Source: Zeugodacus cucurbitae (lineage: Eukaryota > Arthropoda > Insecta > Diptera > Tephritidae). Taken from it: a stretch of 64,000 nucleotides of DNA. The position numbers and the translations under genes were made by a program. Numbering within the stretch: the first letter of the stretch is position 1; every line of letters starts with the position of its first letter. Under the pieces are notes generated by a model. It did not search any database, had not been told where the DNA came from, and was given only the letters and a program-made list of their open reading frames with translations. The stretch lies in assembly GCF_028554725.1 (NCBI RefSeq), contig NC_071667.1, positions 32,569,501 to 32,633,500 of the forward strand, read 5' to 3'. Of this stretch, positions 10,698-21,862 are shown piece by piece.

Positions 10698-11765
10698 ATC
10701 AAGCAAACAGAAACGTATCCCAATCTTCTCCAACATTTATGTCATTACTATGGTAGTTAATCCTGGTTTCAAACTTTCAAATGATAAAAAAAACGTATAA
10801 TATCTAGGTTCTTTATTATGCACGCAGTATAATAAAAAAATGTATAAACAAATATTTTGCAAAGGGAAAGGAAAAAACAAACATTAAGAAATATATCTAC
10901 GAACTACCTTATTGATTCAACCTACTAACTGTTTTTAAGAGCACAATGCTATCGCTTCGTATTACATTCGAAGCAATTGGCTTTCTTCCCTAGGCCCTAG
11001 GATTGTTGCATCCTGGATAACGTCGATTGGCCTACGGCATTCACGACCTTAGGCATTGACAAGTAGGGTGGCAACGAGTAGGGATAGTTTGTTTCGATGT
11101 TGTCGAGTCGGCTCTGAGTGAGGCTCATACCAAAACTCAATCGTATTTAATATAACGATATGATATGGTGCAACGATTATGGTAATAAGCTCTTCAAATA
11201 TCAAATATCCACCACCAATACAGGGGATGCTTCTATATCCAGCTATTCAATAACACAGTAGAATCTTCCAAACCAGAATGACATGTCTATACCGATAGAT
11301 AAAAATCAGACACCCATACTCCTTTTGACGGGTCAAAAGACCAAGAAGTCACTAAAACTAACGGTTTTTTACCAACGAAAGAAAATAACTACTATTTTCA
11401 TACGCACACTTTACCCTATTAGACACTCGCAACCTGGTAATAAAGTCGGCGTCGAGAGATTGAACAAATTATCAATATCTCTACAAAGAACAAACCAACT
11501 ACACCTGACTGCTACTGATAAAACTTAAAAACGTTTGTATACCTTAGAATAAGCCATATTCAATGAACATACAGTTATATGCTGATTAGATCGTAACACC
11601 CAAGCTATATATACTCTAATCTTGCAAAGGTTTCTGTCAATCATATCTTCGATGAACACATCGCTGTAAATCAATAAATATAGTCTAAAAAATACGCTTT
11701 AAAAACACATCAACATCTGCATCTTTAAATAAGCAGAAAATAATAATTAACGAAAAATACTTGTA
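10698..11765. other. No gene seen (left arm, 1.07 kb)
   Basis: AT-rich unique-looking sequence. The longest frame (11,283-11,528, 81 codons) has no recognisable motif and no splice or poly(A) context. Mirror is 51,945-53,010. Confidence 0.6.
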
Positions 11766-12383
11766 AAGGGTTTTTCAAAAGGGACGCTACAAAAATAGAC
11801 AGATAGAGACAACAAATCACGCCATATTTTTTCCTGCTCTTTTGGCATTTGTCTTACTACCGAATTTGGAGTCAGTGGTCTTAACATTAAGAGCGCTACG
11901 TCCTACACTTGCTGAATGGCTTCATCAATAAGCAAAATATGCGTTAATGGTCAGGCAGCAATCCACACGTACTCCATGAGTCACAATTAGATGATAAGGA
12001 CCACAAGCCACACAGCGAATGTCACAATTGATTTACTGAAAGCAAAGTTTGGTGAACGTCTTATCTCACGGTAGTGTAAGACTATTTTCTGTGGGGCTAC
12101 GTCAAATCTAAGGTCTATACCAACAAGCCAGCGACGATTGATGAACTTGATGACGAATATGCATATGTAGATCGTGAAATTGCAGCAGTGTCGGCCGATT
12201 TATGCTTGAAAACCGTCAAGAATTGGGTTCAGCGTCTGGACTTCTGCAAGCGTGCCCATGGTGAAATCGATTTAAATACATAATGGCATCGAATGTACTT
12301 TCAGGAATAAAGAAACCAAATCAGGAACAGAGAAACCAAATCGGTTGCGTTTACTTTTGTAGCGCTCTTATTCAAAACCCCTT
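11766..12383 (+). mobile_element. Mariner/Tc1-type element, internally deleted (left arm)
   Basis: A 618-bp element with terminal inverted repeats of about 30 bp: AAGGGTTTTTCAAAAGGGACG and onward at the left, and on the minus strand AAGGGGTTTTGAATAAGAGCG at the right. Both share GCGCTACAAAA-type inner ends and are flanked by TA (11,764-65 and 12,384-85), the target duplication of this superfamily. It contains a broken transposase. Mirror copy at 51,327-51,944. Confidence 0.75.
11925..12292 (+). pseudogene. Mariner-type transposase C-terminal remnant (left arm)
   Basis: In shifting frames the strand reads NGFINKQNMR with WSGSNPHVLHESQL, then HTANVTIDLLKAKFGERLIS, then FLWGYVKSKVYTNKPATIDEL and a C-terminal NWVQRLDFCKRAHGGEID. 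This is the order of a mariner-like transposase C-terminal half (H..P, HTA, LDFFLWGYVKSKVY). The WPPRSPDLTPLD segment with the last catalytic Asp and a central block are missing, so it is inactive. Confidence 0.72.
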
Positions 12384-12705
12384 TAGTATTAGGGATGCAA
12401 ACGATGTATCGATGTTTTTGAAACAAATAGCCATCGATGTCTCGAATCTAAAAACATCAATGCATCGATGTCACTTTCAACGATGTTTTAAGTCGATGTT
12501 TTATATACAAATTTGATTTCACACCTTCACACTTTTTCGGGTATTAACTCGAAACCTTTTATTTGGTTTAGCTTTATGAGATTGGAATTCGATTTTTGTA
12601 AAATACGGATAATTATTTAAGGGAATGTGCGCTTGGACAATACTGTGTTTACTTTTATGATTTATTTATACTATTTAATTCTGGCGCAGGCTACTGCGTT
12701 CGATC

Positions 12706-15383
12706 TTCTTCTTCTTGACTGGCGTAGACAACGCTTACGCGGATATAGCCGGGTCCACAATATCGCGCCACGCATCTCTCCTTTTGGCAGTTTGGCGCCA
12801 ATTGGTAATACCAAGTGAAGACAGGTCCTTCCCCACCTGGTCCTTCTATCGGAGAGGAGCTCTCCCTCTTCCTCGGCTTTCACCAGCGGGTACTGCATCG
12901 TCCATTCGAACAACATGACCCAGCCAGCGTAGCCGCTGTCTTTTTATTCGCTAGACTATGTCTATGTCGTCGAACAACACATACAGCTCATCATTCCATC
13001 TTCTTACCGCCGTTGCCAGTGTTTAAGGGACCATAAATCTTCCGCAAAATCTTTCTCTCGAAAACTCCTAGTGCCGTCTCATCGGATGATGACACCGTCC
13101 ACGTTTCTGCACCATAAAGTAGGACGGGAATGATGAGGAACTTGTAGAGTTTAGTTTTTGTTCGTCGAGAGAGGACTTAACTTTTCAATTGCCTACTCAG
13201 TCCATAGTAGCACCTGTTGGCAAGAGTGATTCTGCGTTGGATTTCGCGAGGGCGCTGACAGGAGATATTTGATGACAGGAGATATTTCGTCTTGTCCTCA
13301 TTCACCACCAGACCCATACGCTTCGCTTCCTTATTCAGTATGTAAAAAGTATAACAAACGGCGCGGTTGTTGCTTCCGATGACATCAATATCATCGGCGG
13401 ACGCCAGCAGCTGTACACTCTTATAGAAGATTGTACCTTGATGCTGGTGCCCAGGTATACGAAATTATCTACAACTTCAAAGTTATGACTGTCAACAGTG
13501 ACGTGGGAGCCAAGACGCGAATGCGCTGACTGATTGTTTGATGACAGGAAATATTTCGTCTCATCACCAGACCCATTCGCTTCGCTTCCTTATCCAGGCG
13601 GGAGCAAGCAGAACTAACGTCGCGGGTTGTTTCCAATGATCTTATAAAAAATTGTGTCAGCTTAGTTTTGCGGGGATAGCTCCTTTCGCTCTTTTTCGTG
13701 CTGTCGAAAGCAGTTTTAAAGTCGACAAATAGATGGTGTGCGTCGATCCTCTTTTCACGGGCCTTCTCCAAGATTTGGCGCATGGTGATAATCTGGTCAG
13801 TTGTTGATTTTCCAGGTCTAAAGCCATACTGATAAGGTCCAATCAGTTTGTTGACGGAGGGTTTTAGTCTTTCACACAATACGCTCGATAGAACCTTATA
13901 AGCGATGTTAAGGAGGCTTATCCCACGATAGTTGGAGCAGATTGTGGGGTCTCCCTTTTTGTGGATTGAGCAGAGTACACTGAGATTCCAATCGGCGGGC
14001 ATGCTTTCTTCCGACCATATTCCGCAAAGAAGCTGATGCATGCACCTTATCAGCTCTCCGCCGCCGTATTTGCATAGCTCGTCCGGCAATATATCGGCCC
14101 CACCGCCTTGTGGTTCTTCAAGCGGGTAATTGCTATTCTAATTTCTTCACGGTCGGGCAATGGAACATATGTTCCATCGTCGTCGATTGGGGAATCGGGT
14201 TCGCCAACTCCTGGTGTTGAACTTTCACGGCCATTCAGCAGGCTGGAGAAGTGTTCCCTCCACAAACACAGCATATTCTGGTCATCAACAACTTGATCAC
14301 CTCTGGGAGTCCTACAGGAGTGCGTTCCGGTCTTGAAACCTTCAGTTAGTCGCCGGATCTTTTCGTAAAATTTTCGAGCATTACCCCTGTCGGCCAGCTT
14401 GTCAAGCTCTTCATACTCACGCATTTCGGCCTCTTTCTTTTTTTGTCTGCAAATGCGTCTCGCTTCCCTCTTCAGCTCTCGGTATCTTTCCCATCCCGCT
14501 CGTGTTGCGGTCGATCGCAACATTGCGAGGTAGGCAACCTGTTTTCTCTCCACTGCGAGACGACAATCCTCATCATACCAGCTGTTTTTTTTTACTTTTC
14601 CGAAGGCCAATGGTTTCGGTTGCAGCTGTACGTAAGGAGTTTGATATGCCATCCCACAGTTCCTTTATACCGAGATGCTGATGAGTGTTCTCAAAGAGCA
14701 GGAGTGCAAGTCTAGTAGAAAATCGTTCGGCTGTCGGTTGTGATAGTAGCTTCTCGATGTCGAACCTTCCTTGTGTTTGTTGACGTGTGCACTTTTCCAC
14801 ACAGAGGCGGGTGCGTATCTTAGCTGCTAGAAGATAGTGGTCCGAGTCGATGTTGGGACCACGAAACGTACGCACATCAAGAACACTTAAGACATGTCGT
14901 CCATCTATCACAACATGATCGATCTGGTTGCGAGTGATTCGATCCGGGGTCAGCCAAGTAGCTTGATGGATTTTCTTATGCTGGAATCTAGTACTACAGA
15001 CGGCCATATTTCGGGCCCCGGCGAAGTCGATCAGCCGCAGACCGTTTGGCGATCTTTCGTCATTGAGGCTGAATTTTCCGACTGTTGTGCCAAAGACATC
15101 TTCTTTACCCACCCTAGCGTTTAAATCGCCAAGCACGATTTAGACATCGTGGCGGGGGCAGCGCTCATAGGTACGCTCTAAGCGCTCATAGAAGGTATCT
15201 TTGATCACTTCGTCCTTCTCTTCCGAACGCATGTCTGTTGGTTACCCAGAGGATACTTGGTCTAAGACCGAAAGTCGTGAGCTGCTTGAGCCACATGCAA
15301 AGGAATCGTTCCTGGCCCTTCCCAAGTGAATGGCAGTCAGAAACTTTCCACACATACGTGAACTTCTAATTATGACTCCATCC
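12706..15383 (-). mobile_element. RTE-clade retrotransposon inside the hAT (left arm)
   Basis: Minus-strand element from the 5' UTR (GATGGAGTCAT-like, about 15,383) to a (GAA)n 3' end. Flanked by ACTGCGTTCGATC (12,693-12,705) and ACTGCGTTAGATC (15,384-15,396), a 13-bp target duplication with one mismatch. Coding pieces: endonuclease 15,136-14,573 (ARVGKEDVFGTTVGKFS, NQIDHVVIDGRH, DSDHYLLAAKI), linker 14,652-14,050 and RT 14,089-13,469. Frames are broken several times, and CPIHKK reads CSIHKK here. Confidence 0.87.
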
Positions 15384-15423
15384 ACTGCGTTAGATCAGAG
15401 ATTCAAATTACTGCATTTTAAAG

Positions 15424-15770
15424 ATGCTATGGCTAAAAGAGTACGCTGATACTACGGAATCTTCGGATGAGTTTGAAACAGAATACTCGATTGATATTTG
15501 GAACCAGAATGAACATTTGGTCCACCAAAAGGTGAAATGTAGCTGTCAAATTTATCTACAATTACAGGGACGGAAGGTTGAAGAGAAAGTGTATCTCGGC
15601 TGTTACCCCTACCAATCAGAAGCCAATAGAGTTTGGGTTGACATGAATACTGTGTTTCCGGAGTTGTATAGATAGGCTTATTAATATTTACACATTGTGG
15701 CCACTTCAGTGCCGAGTAAACGACCGGCAACTATCACGCAGAAGTAAAATCGAAAAGAAATGACAGTGAA
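15424..15770 (+). pseudogene. hAT transposase C-terminal (dimerisation) fragment (left arm)
   Basis: An 83-codon frame (15,424-15,675) ends VWVDMNTVFPELYR and, across two stops, continues AY.YLHIVATSVPSKR (to about 15,724). The pattern W...FP.LYRLA..YL.I.ATSVPSER is the signature of the hAT dimerisation region at the C-terminus. The RNase-H catalytic core is absent, so this copy cannot transpose by itself. The right-arm partner (48,285-48,034) differs by one Met/Ile change. Confidence 0.72.
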
Positions 15771-16088
15771 AAAACTTTCCATGTCGTTGTTTTAAAATTT
15801 TGTTATTTATTGAGAAAAAACTTTAACAGACATATAATGCTAAGTGAAATAAAAGGTATCAACTTAAGACGTACTACATTTAATTTATTTATGCTTCTGT
15901 TTCTGTATCCCCTTGCTTTTCACACGAAATTTAAAATAAGTTCAAAAAGTTCAAAAATACAACGATGTTTCGATGTATCGATGTTTAATTGCCGATGTTT
16001 TTGATTTCGATGGGTTTTGAAGAAACATCGATACAGCGAACCATCGATTTTTCATTTGAAGATGTTTGCATCTCTACTTATTATTGGT

Positions 16089-16148
16089 TAAAAAGCATGG
16101 GTTGTTCTATATGAGAAAAATATGACACAAACCCCCACGCCTTTTTAA
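16089..16148 (+). repeat. Short hairpin repeat (left arm copy)
   Basis: AAAAGCATGGGTTGTTC...ATATGACACAAACCCCCACGCCTTTTT. The ends are complementary (AAAAGC.TGG against CC.CGCCTTTTT). A related copy is in the spacer at 31,915-31,974 and the mirror is at 47,560-47,619. Confidence 0.6.
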
Positions 16149-17020
16149 CAATAGTACAAAATATATACAACACAGTATTAAATTCCAAGTCAAGATTCTT
16201 TGACTTTACAATAAAGATAATTTTACAATTATCGTTATAGTCAACCGGCAGTAAGAATTTTTGATTTCGATGTCTTGATCTTTGCAAGTTGCGATACATA
16301 TACATATATCCAGCTACATCTGAACTTCTTACCTTCCCTTCCTTACTTGTTATTAATTTTCTTTTTGAAGTTATACTTCTTATACGACTTCGGAAAAGGT
16401 TGCGATAATTGTTGGTTGCGCAACCTATAGCGTTAAACAAGCGAGGGAGAGAGAGTGAATGAGAGTAAAGCAGATAACTTAAAGCACTTGCCATGTTTAT
16501 GCTATTTGGGTAATTCTTGTTTTTGTAGAACAATGTTTAAATTTTTGGTTGGTGACATATTCACATGTGTACGCACATGTATGATTGTATGCTTGCGCAT
16601 TATTTTTCTTTCGTTTATGTTCTTTCGTTTCTGTTTAATTTCTGCGAATTCTCAACTAGTTTATGTGTCTTTTGGTTGGAATACTCTGCGTTGGCCGTTG
16701 AAAAGTTAAGACTATACTTCACAGGATCATTTCTGTAGTCAGTCTTCATTTACTTTCTTTGCAAATCGAAAGTATGAGCACCCGCGATGAGGAGGTATAT
16801 CGTTTTATCTGACAGCGTGAGGTTTATGAACTTCATTTCTAATTTTGTCTTGTGGCATATTAGAAATGGAGTTTCTTCGATGATGGCTCGGTTACAACGG
16901 ATAAAACGACTTCTGAGTGGTGATTTTAATGAATAAATTTCAAGGTTTTACACAAATAATTATGTATAATAATGCAGTCAATAAGTACAGTAGGACAATT
17001 CACAATCTGGTGCAAATGGT
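16149..17020. other. No gene seen (left arm)
   Basis: Contains a DINE terminus remnant at 16,330-16,352 (CCTTCCCTTCCTTACTTGTT). The rest is AT-rich with short unrecognised frames. Mirror about 46,670-47,540, where the right arm has an extra GATGTAGAAGTTTCAGATGTATGATG-like expansion of about 19 bp. Confidence 0.55.
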
Positions 17021-17027
17021 GTTGCAT

Positions 17028-17103
17028 ATTTGCAATTGCAAATTCGCTGTACATTTTGTTAGTGTAAAAGAACAATATGCTTCGCTCATTTGCAATTGCA
17101 AAT
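17028..17103. repeat. Pair of perfect 16-bp palindromes (left arm)
   Basis: ATTTGCAATTGCAAAT occurs exactly at 17,028-17,043 and 17,088-17,103, 60 bp apart. Both copies are preserved at 46,587-46,602 and 46,647-46,662. They lie just before the Helentron endonuclease remnant. They could be protein-binding sites or internal Helentron structure; unknown. Confidence 0.8.
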
Positions 17104-17119
17104 ATGCTAGAATGCAAAA

Positions 17120-17599
17120 TGAACCCTAGCGATAATCGTATTATTAAAAAATTGAATTTAATTGCCATTTATATATCACCAAATTCATCGATGAGAGATA
17201 CATATAAAATTGTTCATCGGTAAAGCTTTATTACCGTTGTCGACTGCAAGTTCGCAAGCTTTTGCAGATATTATGGGAGAACCAGTAGAGTATAGCGAAC
17301 AACCGGTACTCTTTGCGGGAGATTTCAATGTAAATTTCTCATTGCCAGAAGCTCAACCATTACTGGTATTCCTCAGAGAGAAATTTTCATTAGAAATGAT
17401 CAATGGAAGAAATAATCCTACGACAAAAGGAGGTACGACAATTAATGCGGTATTCGCGAGAAATAAAGATAAAATATATGTAAGGCATTTCATATCGTAT
17501 TTTAATTATCATAATCCAATTATAAATATTATAGATATCAATCCGTCAGAACCCATAAATGATAATTGCTTTGGACTTTGCTTTATAAAATGTGCATAA
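17120..17599 (+). pseudogene. Helentron-type endonuclease domain remnant (left arm)
   Basis: Frame 17,120 onward reads NRIIKKLNLIAIYISPNSSM; after a one-base shift near 17,208 it continues to FAGDFNVNFSLPEAQPLL, GGTTINAVFARNKDK and the end at 17,599. GDFNVN and TTIDAVFAR are exonuclease-endonuclease-phosphatase motifs. The GDFNVNF...PL.FL..KF style is what I associate with the endonuclease fused to Rep-helicase in Helentrons. The left copy has Asn where the right arm has Asp in TTIDAVF, a conserved acidic position. The first half of the domain is missing. Confidence 0.62.
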
Positions 17600-18284
17600 T
17601 AAATTTATAAAATGTGAATTTAAGAAAGTGTTGGACACTCCACCATATTTTTATCCTTTCCCTCTCGCTAGTTTTCTTTCATACAAAATGATATGCATTT
17701 CTTGGAATATCACTAAGAAGTATAACTTCTTCCGCGCGTAGGGGTGCGTGGAGTCTTTTTTTCTTCAATGTAAGAGCAGACGAAATAAGCTATGAGTGCA
17801 TGAGTTTATCTATTTCGGAATACGACTACGAACACATTAATTGTCAGGCCAATTCATTATATCGAAGTTTTCGTTAATTCAAGTACTTGTGAGTAATTGT
17901 GAGGGTTCTTTTTAAAAATGTAAAATGAGGAAAATTCAAACATGAAATTATATTTTATTTGCAATGAGCTAAAACTTGATTACGACCTCTAGTCTTTTGT
18001 GTCCGATGTCTTTTTCTCTAATTATGAAAGCGTTGGGACGCTCAGAGTTCGACTTGTATATTTCTAATATTTTGTTCCTCAAGCCGTTGCACACGCACAG
18101 CGGCGAGCACTCTTTATTTATGGTTATCATATTGAGGTTTCATGTCAGGAAAACTTCTCTTTCGAGTCAATGAAGTGACAGAAATCTGTTGGAAATGCTA
18201 TTAATCCATCGAGGTGTCAACTGCGACCCTACCATTTCGAACTGTTTCTACAATAGCAATTTGATATTGTTGCAAAAACACTCA

Positions 18285-18604
18285 TATGTTTGTTGTTTTT
18301 TGGCGATTCTTTATGTGTCGCCACAAATTAAATAGCCCGTCAGTAACAGTTGATCCAGGAATAATTGGAAGAGTCTGGCGTAAATCACCTGCTAACAGAA
18401 TCCTGGCTCCACCAAAAACGTTCATCGACAATCAAGATCTTTTAAAGTCCTGTGCAGTACCTCCAGCGACTTCTTGAATATTTGAAAAATTTTCGTTATA
18501 GCGCTATTTTTGACGATTTTGCCGACTGGTGTTTCGTTCATTTGCAATTTAGGAGTAATTTCAAGGCCGAATTTGCCGTTTGTTTGCCTACTAACAGGTG
18601 CCAA
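18285..18604 (-). pseudogene. Helentron PIF1-like helicase fragment (left arm)
   Basis: Minus-strand frames read LEITPKLQMNETPVGKIVKNS, FKKSLEVLHRTLKDLD, then after a shift FGGARILLAGDLRQTLPIIPGST. GG.RILL.GD.RQ.LP.IP is the PIF1-family motif around the conserved Arg/Gln. KKSLEVL.RTLKDL precedes it in Helitron/Helentron helicases. The expected WDE(C)-containing Walker B stretch between KIFQI and FKKSLE is deleted. Downstream minus-strand text (to about 17,980) includes the Arg/Glu-rich RVQRLEEQNIRNIQVEL, possibly another Helentron part. Confidence 0.7.
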
Positions 18605-18759
18605 GTTGCACCTATTCCCATTAACCTTGGTACCTTGAGTGAAATTGGTTCTGAAATTACATCAGCCCTCATATACTATATATGATGACTTTCTATTGGA
18701 CTTTATGTCGAATATATAGGTCAAATTGTGTGTTATCTTAATAAAATTACATTAATAAA

Positions 18760-18815
18760 TTGCGAGAGTATAAAATGTTCGGTTGGACCCGAACTTAGCC
18801 TTTCCTTATTTGTTA
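18760..18815 (-). mobile_element. Helentron/DINE-type terminus (left arm)
   Basis: TTGCGAGAGTATAAAATG, TTCGGTTGGACCCGAA, CTTAGCC and CCTTATTTGTT: the same terminal hairpin and end as the non-autonomous DINEs, here next to helicase sequence. Mirror 44,875-44,930. Confidence 0.75.
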
Positions 18816-18899
18816 CAAATTGTTTTGGGCTATCGACACAACCTTATACAATTGAACTATAACAAAAATATTTTAACAAAGCAACAATGATAACCTTCA

Positions 18900-19795
18900 A
18901 ACTATTATTTTTTGGTTTTCTCTTTTTATATTATTCTTGTCAACTCGAATAAAACTCTCCTATTATTATCTTCCTCGCAATTTTTTCATATTTACTCACT
19001 TTCAAATCTTTTTCTGGCCTTCCACGACTATTTCATGACTAAAATTAGCGAGATCGGTTTGGCCGTTTTCGTTTTTTTGCGGCACAAACGAGCAGCAATT
19101 CATTTTTATATTATATTATTATCAAGCGACAATATTCTTAATTCCGCACAGGGCCATTCAGTAGGGAATTGACCGCGCGAGTGATCTTAACACCCCTCCC
19201 GTACCTCCGTGCCCGAGTGACGCCTACAACTCTACAACGAATAGTTAGCCGCCGAAAAATTTCAAAATTTTTAACTCGTGATATCTTTTGAATGGAATGT
19301 CAGAATCTAATAATTCAAAAAGTTATATAAAGGTTTTGAAGCGATCTTAAATAATAAATCATTTATTTCGATAAGGATTAACACTAAGGTATAAATAATG
19401 AGCATTTTCAAGTAGTGGTATTTTAATTAATTTTTTTTATATAAAATCGCTTATTGTGACAAAACTATAATAGTTAGAGATATAATGTCGCGTTTTTTGT
19501 AGAGTTAAGTTCTACAAAATTGTAGTACATCACTTTGTTATATCTTCAATCGTTTTCGCAGCATTCGCGATTAAAGAAAGTTTTTTGGTATTTTTTTTAC
19601 ATTATCGGAGTTTTGGTAAGGAACCCTATTTTTTGTTTCAAACTAATTATAGCCTATGTCACTCAGGGATAGTACAGCTTTCCAACGGGAATTTTTCAAA
19701 TCGGTTCAGTTGTTTCGGAGCCTATTCGAGATAAACAAACAAAAAAAACAAACATTTCCTCTTTATTATATTAGTATAGACAAACATACATACAA
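18900..19795 (+). repeat. Probable retroposon-like interspersed repeat (left arm)
   Basis: Contains AAATCGGTTCAGTTGTTTCGG, ATAAACAAACAAAAAAAAC and ends CATTTCCTCTTTAT...ATTAGTATAGA. I recognise this kind of tail from dispersed insect retroposons, but cannot name a family. No coding frame is supported. Mirror about 43,895-44,790. Confidence 0.35.
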
Positions 19796-20181
19796 ATCTT
19801 TTCTATTGATAATAGTAGTATATATTTGCTAAAAAAAGAAAAAACTTAACAGAACAATTGAAATGTTGCTTTAAAGGAAGTAATCTGCTTAAACTCGTAA
19901 ATTTTTACAGCTAAATCGATTAATCGTATTCTTCGTTAACATTCGAAGATTGTATTCGATGGATCCTTCTTGAAGTCAAATCAATACGATAAGTTTTGTG
20001 AAATTGATGTTCTACTTCTTTGCTTTTTTGGGGAGAATGAAAATCTAAACTTTGTCATATTGCCAAAAATTTGCTAAGCTGTAATCGTACGCAATATATG
20101 GAAAGCAATTTCGTCAAAGTTACCCTAATTATCTTAATTTATTTTATACAAAAAAGGGAAAAATAACCTTCTTAATATAAA
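19796..20181. other. No gene seen (left arm)
   Basis: AT-rich sequence with no motif beyond chance. Mirror about 43,509-43,894. Confidence 0.55.
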
Positions 20182-21377
20182 CAAGTAAGGAAGGGCTAAG
20201 TTCGGGTGTAACCGAACATTTTATACTCTCGCAATTTGTTTATTTAACTTTATTTATATTATATAATACACAATTTGACCCACATATTAGTCATATATAT
20301 TGCATAAAGTCCATTGAAAGTTGGAAAACATAATATTAGGTTAGAAGCACCGTGGTCCTCGTGTTCGATATATGGGGCTTTAAAAACCTATGGTCCGATT
20401 TCGGCGATTTTTAGAATGGGGCTGCCACACTTTAAACATAGTATTTGTGCAAAGTTCTGCACCGATATCTTCACTAGTGCTTACTTTATATATTGTAATG
20501 TAAACGATTCAGATCGTCTTCAATGTTCTGGTATATAGGAAGTGGGCGTGGTTGTGAAGCGATTTGCCCTATTTTCACAACATATCATTGGGATGTAAGG
20601 AAACTATTACAACCCAAGTTTCATTGAAATCGGTCGAGTAGTTCCTGAGATATGGTTTTTGACCCATAAGTAGGCGACGCCACGCCCAATTTCCACTTTG
20701 TAAAAAAAAACTGAGTGCAGCTTCCATCTGCCATTTCTCATGTGAAATTTAGTGTTTCTGACGTTTTTCGTTAGTGAGTTAACCCACTTTTAGTAATTTT
20801 CAACTTAACCTTTGTATGGGAGGTGGGCGTGGTTATTATCCGATTTCTTTCATTTTTGGACTGTATTAAGAAGTGTCTAAAAAAAACGACTGCAGAAAGT
20901 TTGGTTTATATAGCTCTATTGGTTTGCGAGATATATACAAATAACCGAATGGGGGCGGGGCCACGCCCACCTCCCCAAAAAAATTACATCGAAATATGCC
21001 CCTTCATAGTGCGATCCTTCATACCAAATATTATTTCCATAGTTTTATTTATGGCTTAGTTATGGCAGTTTATGCGTTTTCGGTTTTCGCCATTTTGTGT
21101 GTTAGTGGTCCGATTTTGCTCAACCTTCCTATGGTGCCAAGAAATAAGTTTGCCAAGTTTCATCAAGATATCTTAATTTTTACTCAAGTTACAGCTTGCA
21201 CAGACGGACGGACGGACGGACAGACAGACATTCGGATTTGAACTCCACTCTTCACCCCGATCACTTTGGTATATATGTATAACCCTAATCTAACTCGTTT
21301 AGTTTTGGGTGTTACAAACAACCGTTATGTGAACAAAACTATAATACTCTTTAGCAACTTTGTTGCGAGAGTATAAA
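20182..21377 (+). mobile_element. DINE-1/Helentron-type repeat, full length (left arm)
   Basis: Complete order: CAAGTAAGGAAGGGC, TTCGGGTGTAACCGAA hairpin, TATACTCTCGC, long internal region with two pairs of GGGCGTGG/CCACGCCC boxes, GACGGACGGACGGACAGACAG core, and GTTGCGAGAGTATAAAA end. About 1.2 kb. Mirror 42,313-43,508. Confidence 0.88.
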
Positions 21378-21439
21378 AAGGCTCAATAACGTGAGCATGT
21401 TCATATTTGTCCTCTTTATATAGAGTATATAAAGTAAAA

Positions 21440-21862
21440 TACAGTGGAACTCGAATCACCATAATCCACAAAAAACTTCGAGTTATAGAATTTTCATTAA
21501 AACATACAATTTTGGATTTATATCCAGTTTTATTTATTTACTTCGCATAAAGTTTTATGTACAAACGTTAAAACTTGTATTCTGTAATTTGGTTAATTGC
21601 AGTTTGTTATTGTTTGGCTCTTGACAACATGATTTATACAATTCACAAGTGTAATATCATATTTTTTGTTCGCCTCTATACGATATAGAGGGACTAAGTA
21701 TTACCTCGATAGTAAAGTTTTAAATTTTGTGTTATGCCCTGGTCGAAAGTTCAATTTATAGAAGGAAATTGGTATGAAATTTTACTTCTATTGCCAATTC
21801 AAAAGTTTGAGTTATGGAAATCTTTGAGTTATAGAAGTTCGAGTTATGGAAGTTGCACTGTA
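21440..21862 (+). mobile_element. Pogo/Tc1-like MITE (left arm)
   Basis: About 420 bp with inverted ends: ACAGTGGAACTCGAATCACC at the left and, on the minus strand, ACAGTGCAACTTCCATAACTC at the right. The inner part repeats GAGTTATAGAA/GAGTTATGGAA. TA-like flanks and CAGTG-type ends suggest the pogo/Tigger group. No coding sequence. Related fragments at 9,545-9,775 and 62,400-62,450; mirror 41,829-42,250. Confidence 0.6.

Larger units (their letters stand above)
12390..16076 (+). mobile_element. hAT-type element with an RTE inserted inside (left arm)
   Basis: Left end TAGGGATGCAAAC and right end (on the minus strand) TAGAGATGCAAAC form a short inverted repeat. The flanking octamers TTTAGTAT and CTTATTAT match at 6 of 8, fitting a decayed 8-bp hAT target duplication. 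Both subterminal regions are packed with ATCGATG/CATCGAT motifs (12,403-12,500 and 15,960-16,050). The hAT C-terminal hallmark is inside (see 15,424). The RTE at 12,706-15,383 splits it; without it the element is about 1 kb. Confidence 0.75.

Noticed and set aside
15424..15675. 83-codon frame as a host gene
   Set aside because: Ends in W...FPELYR and is followed by ATSVPS, the hAT transposase C-terminal signature, within hAT ends.
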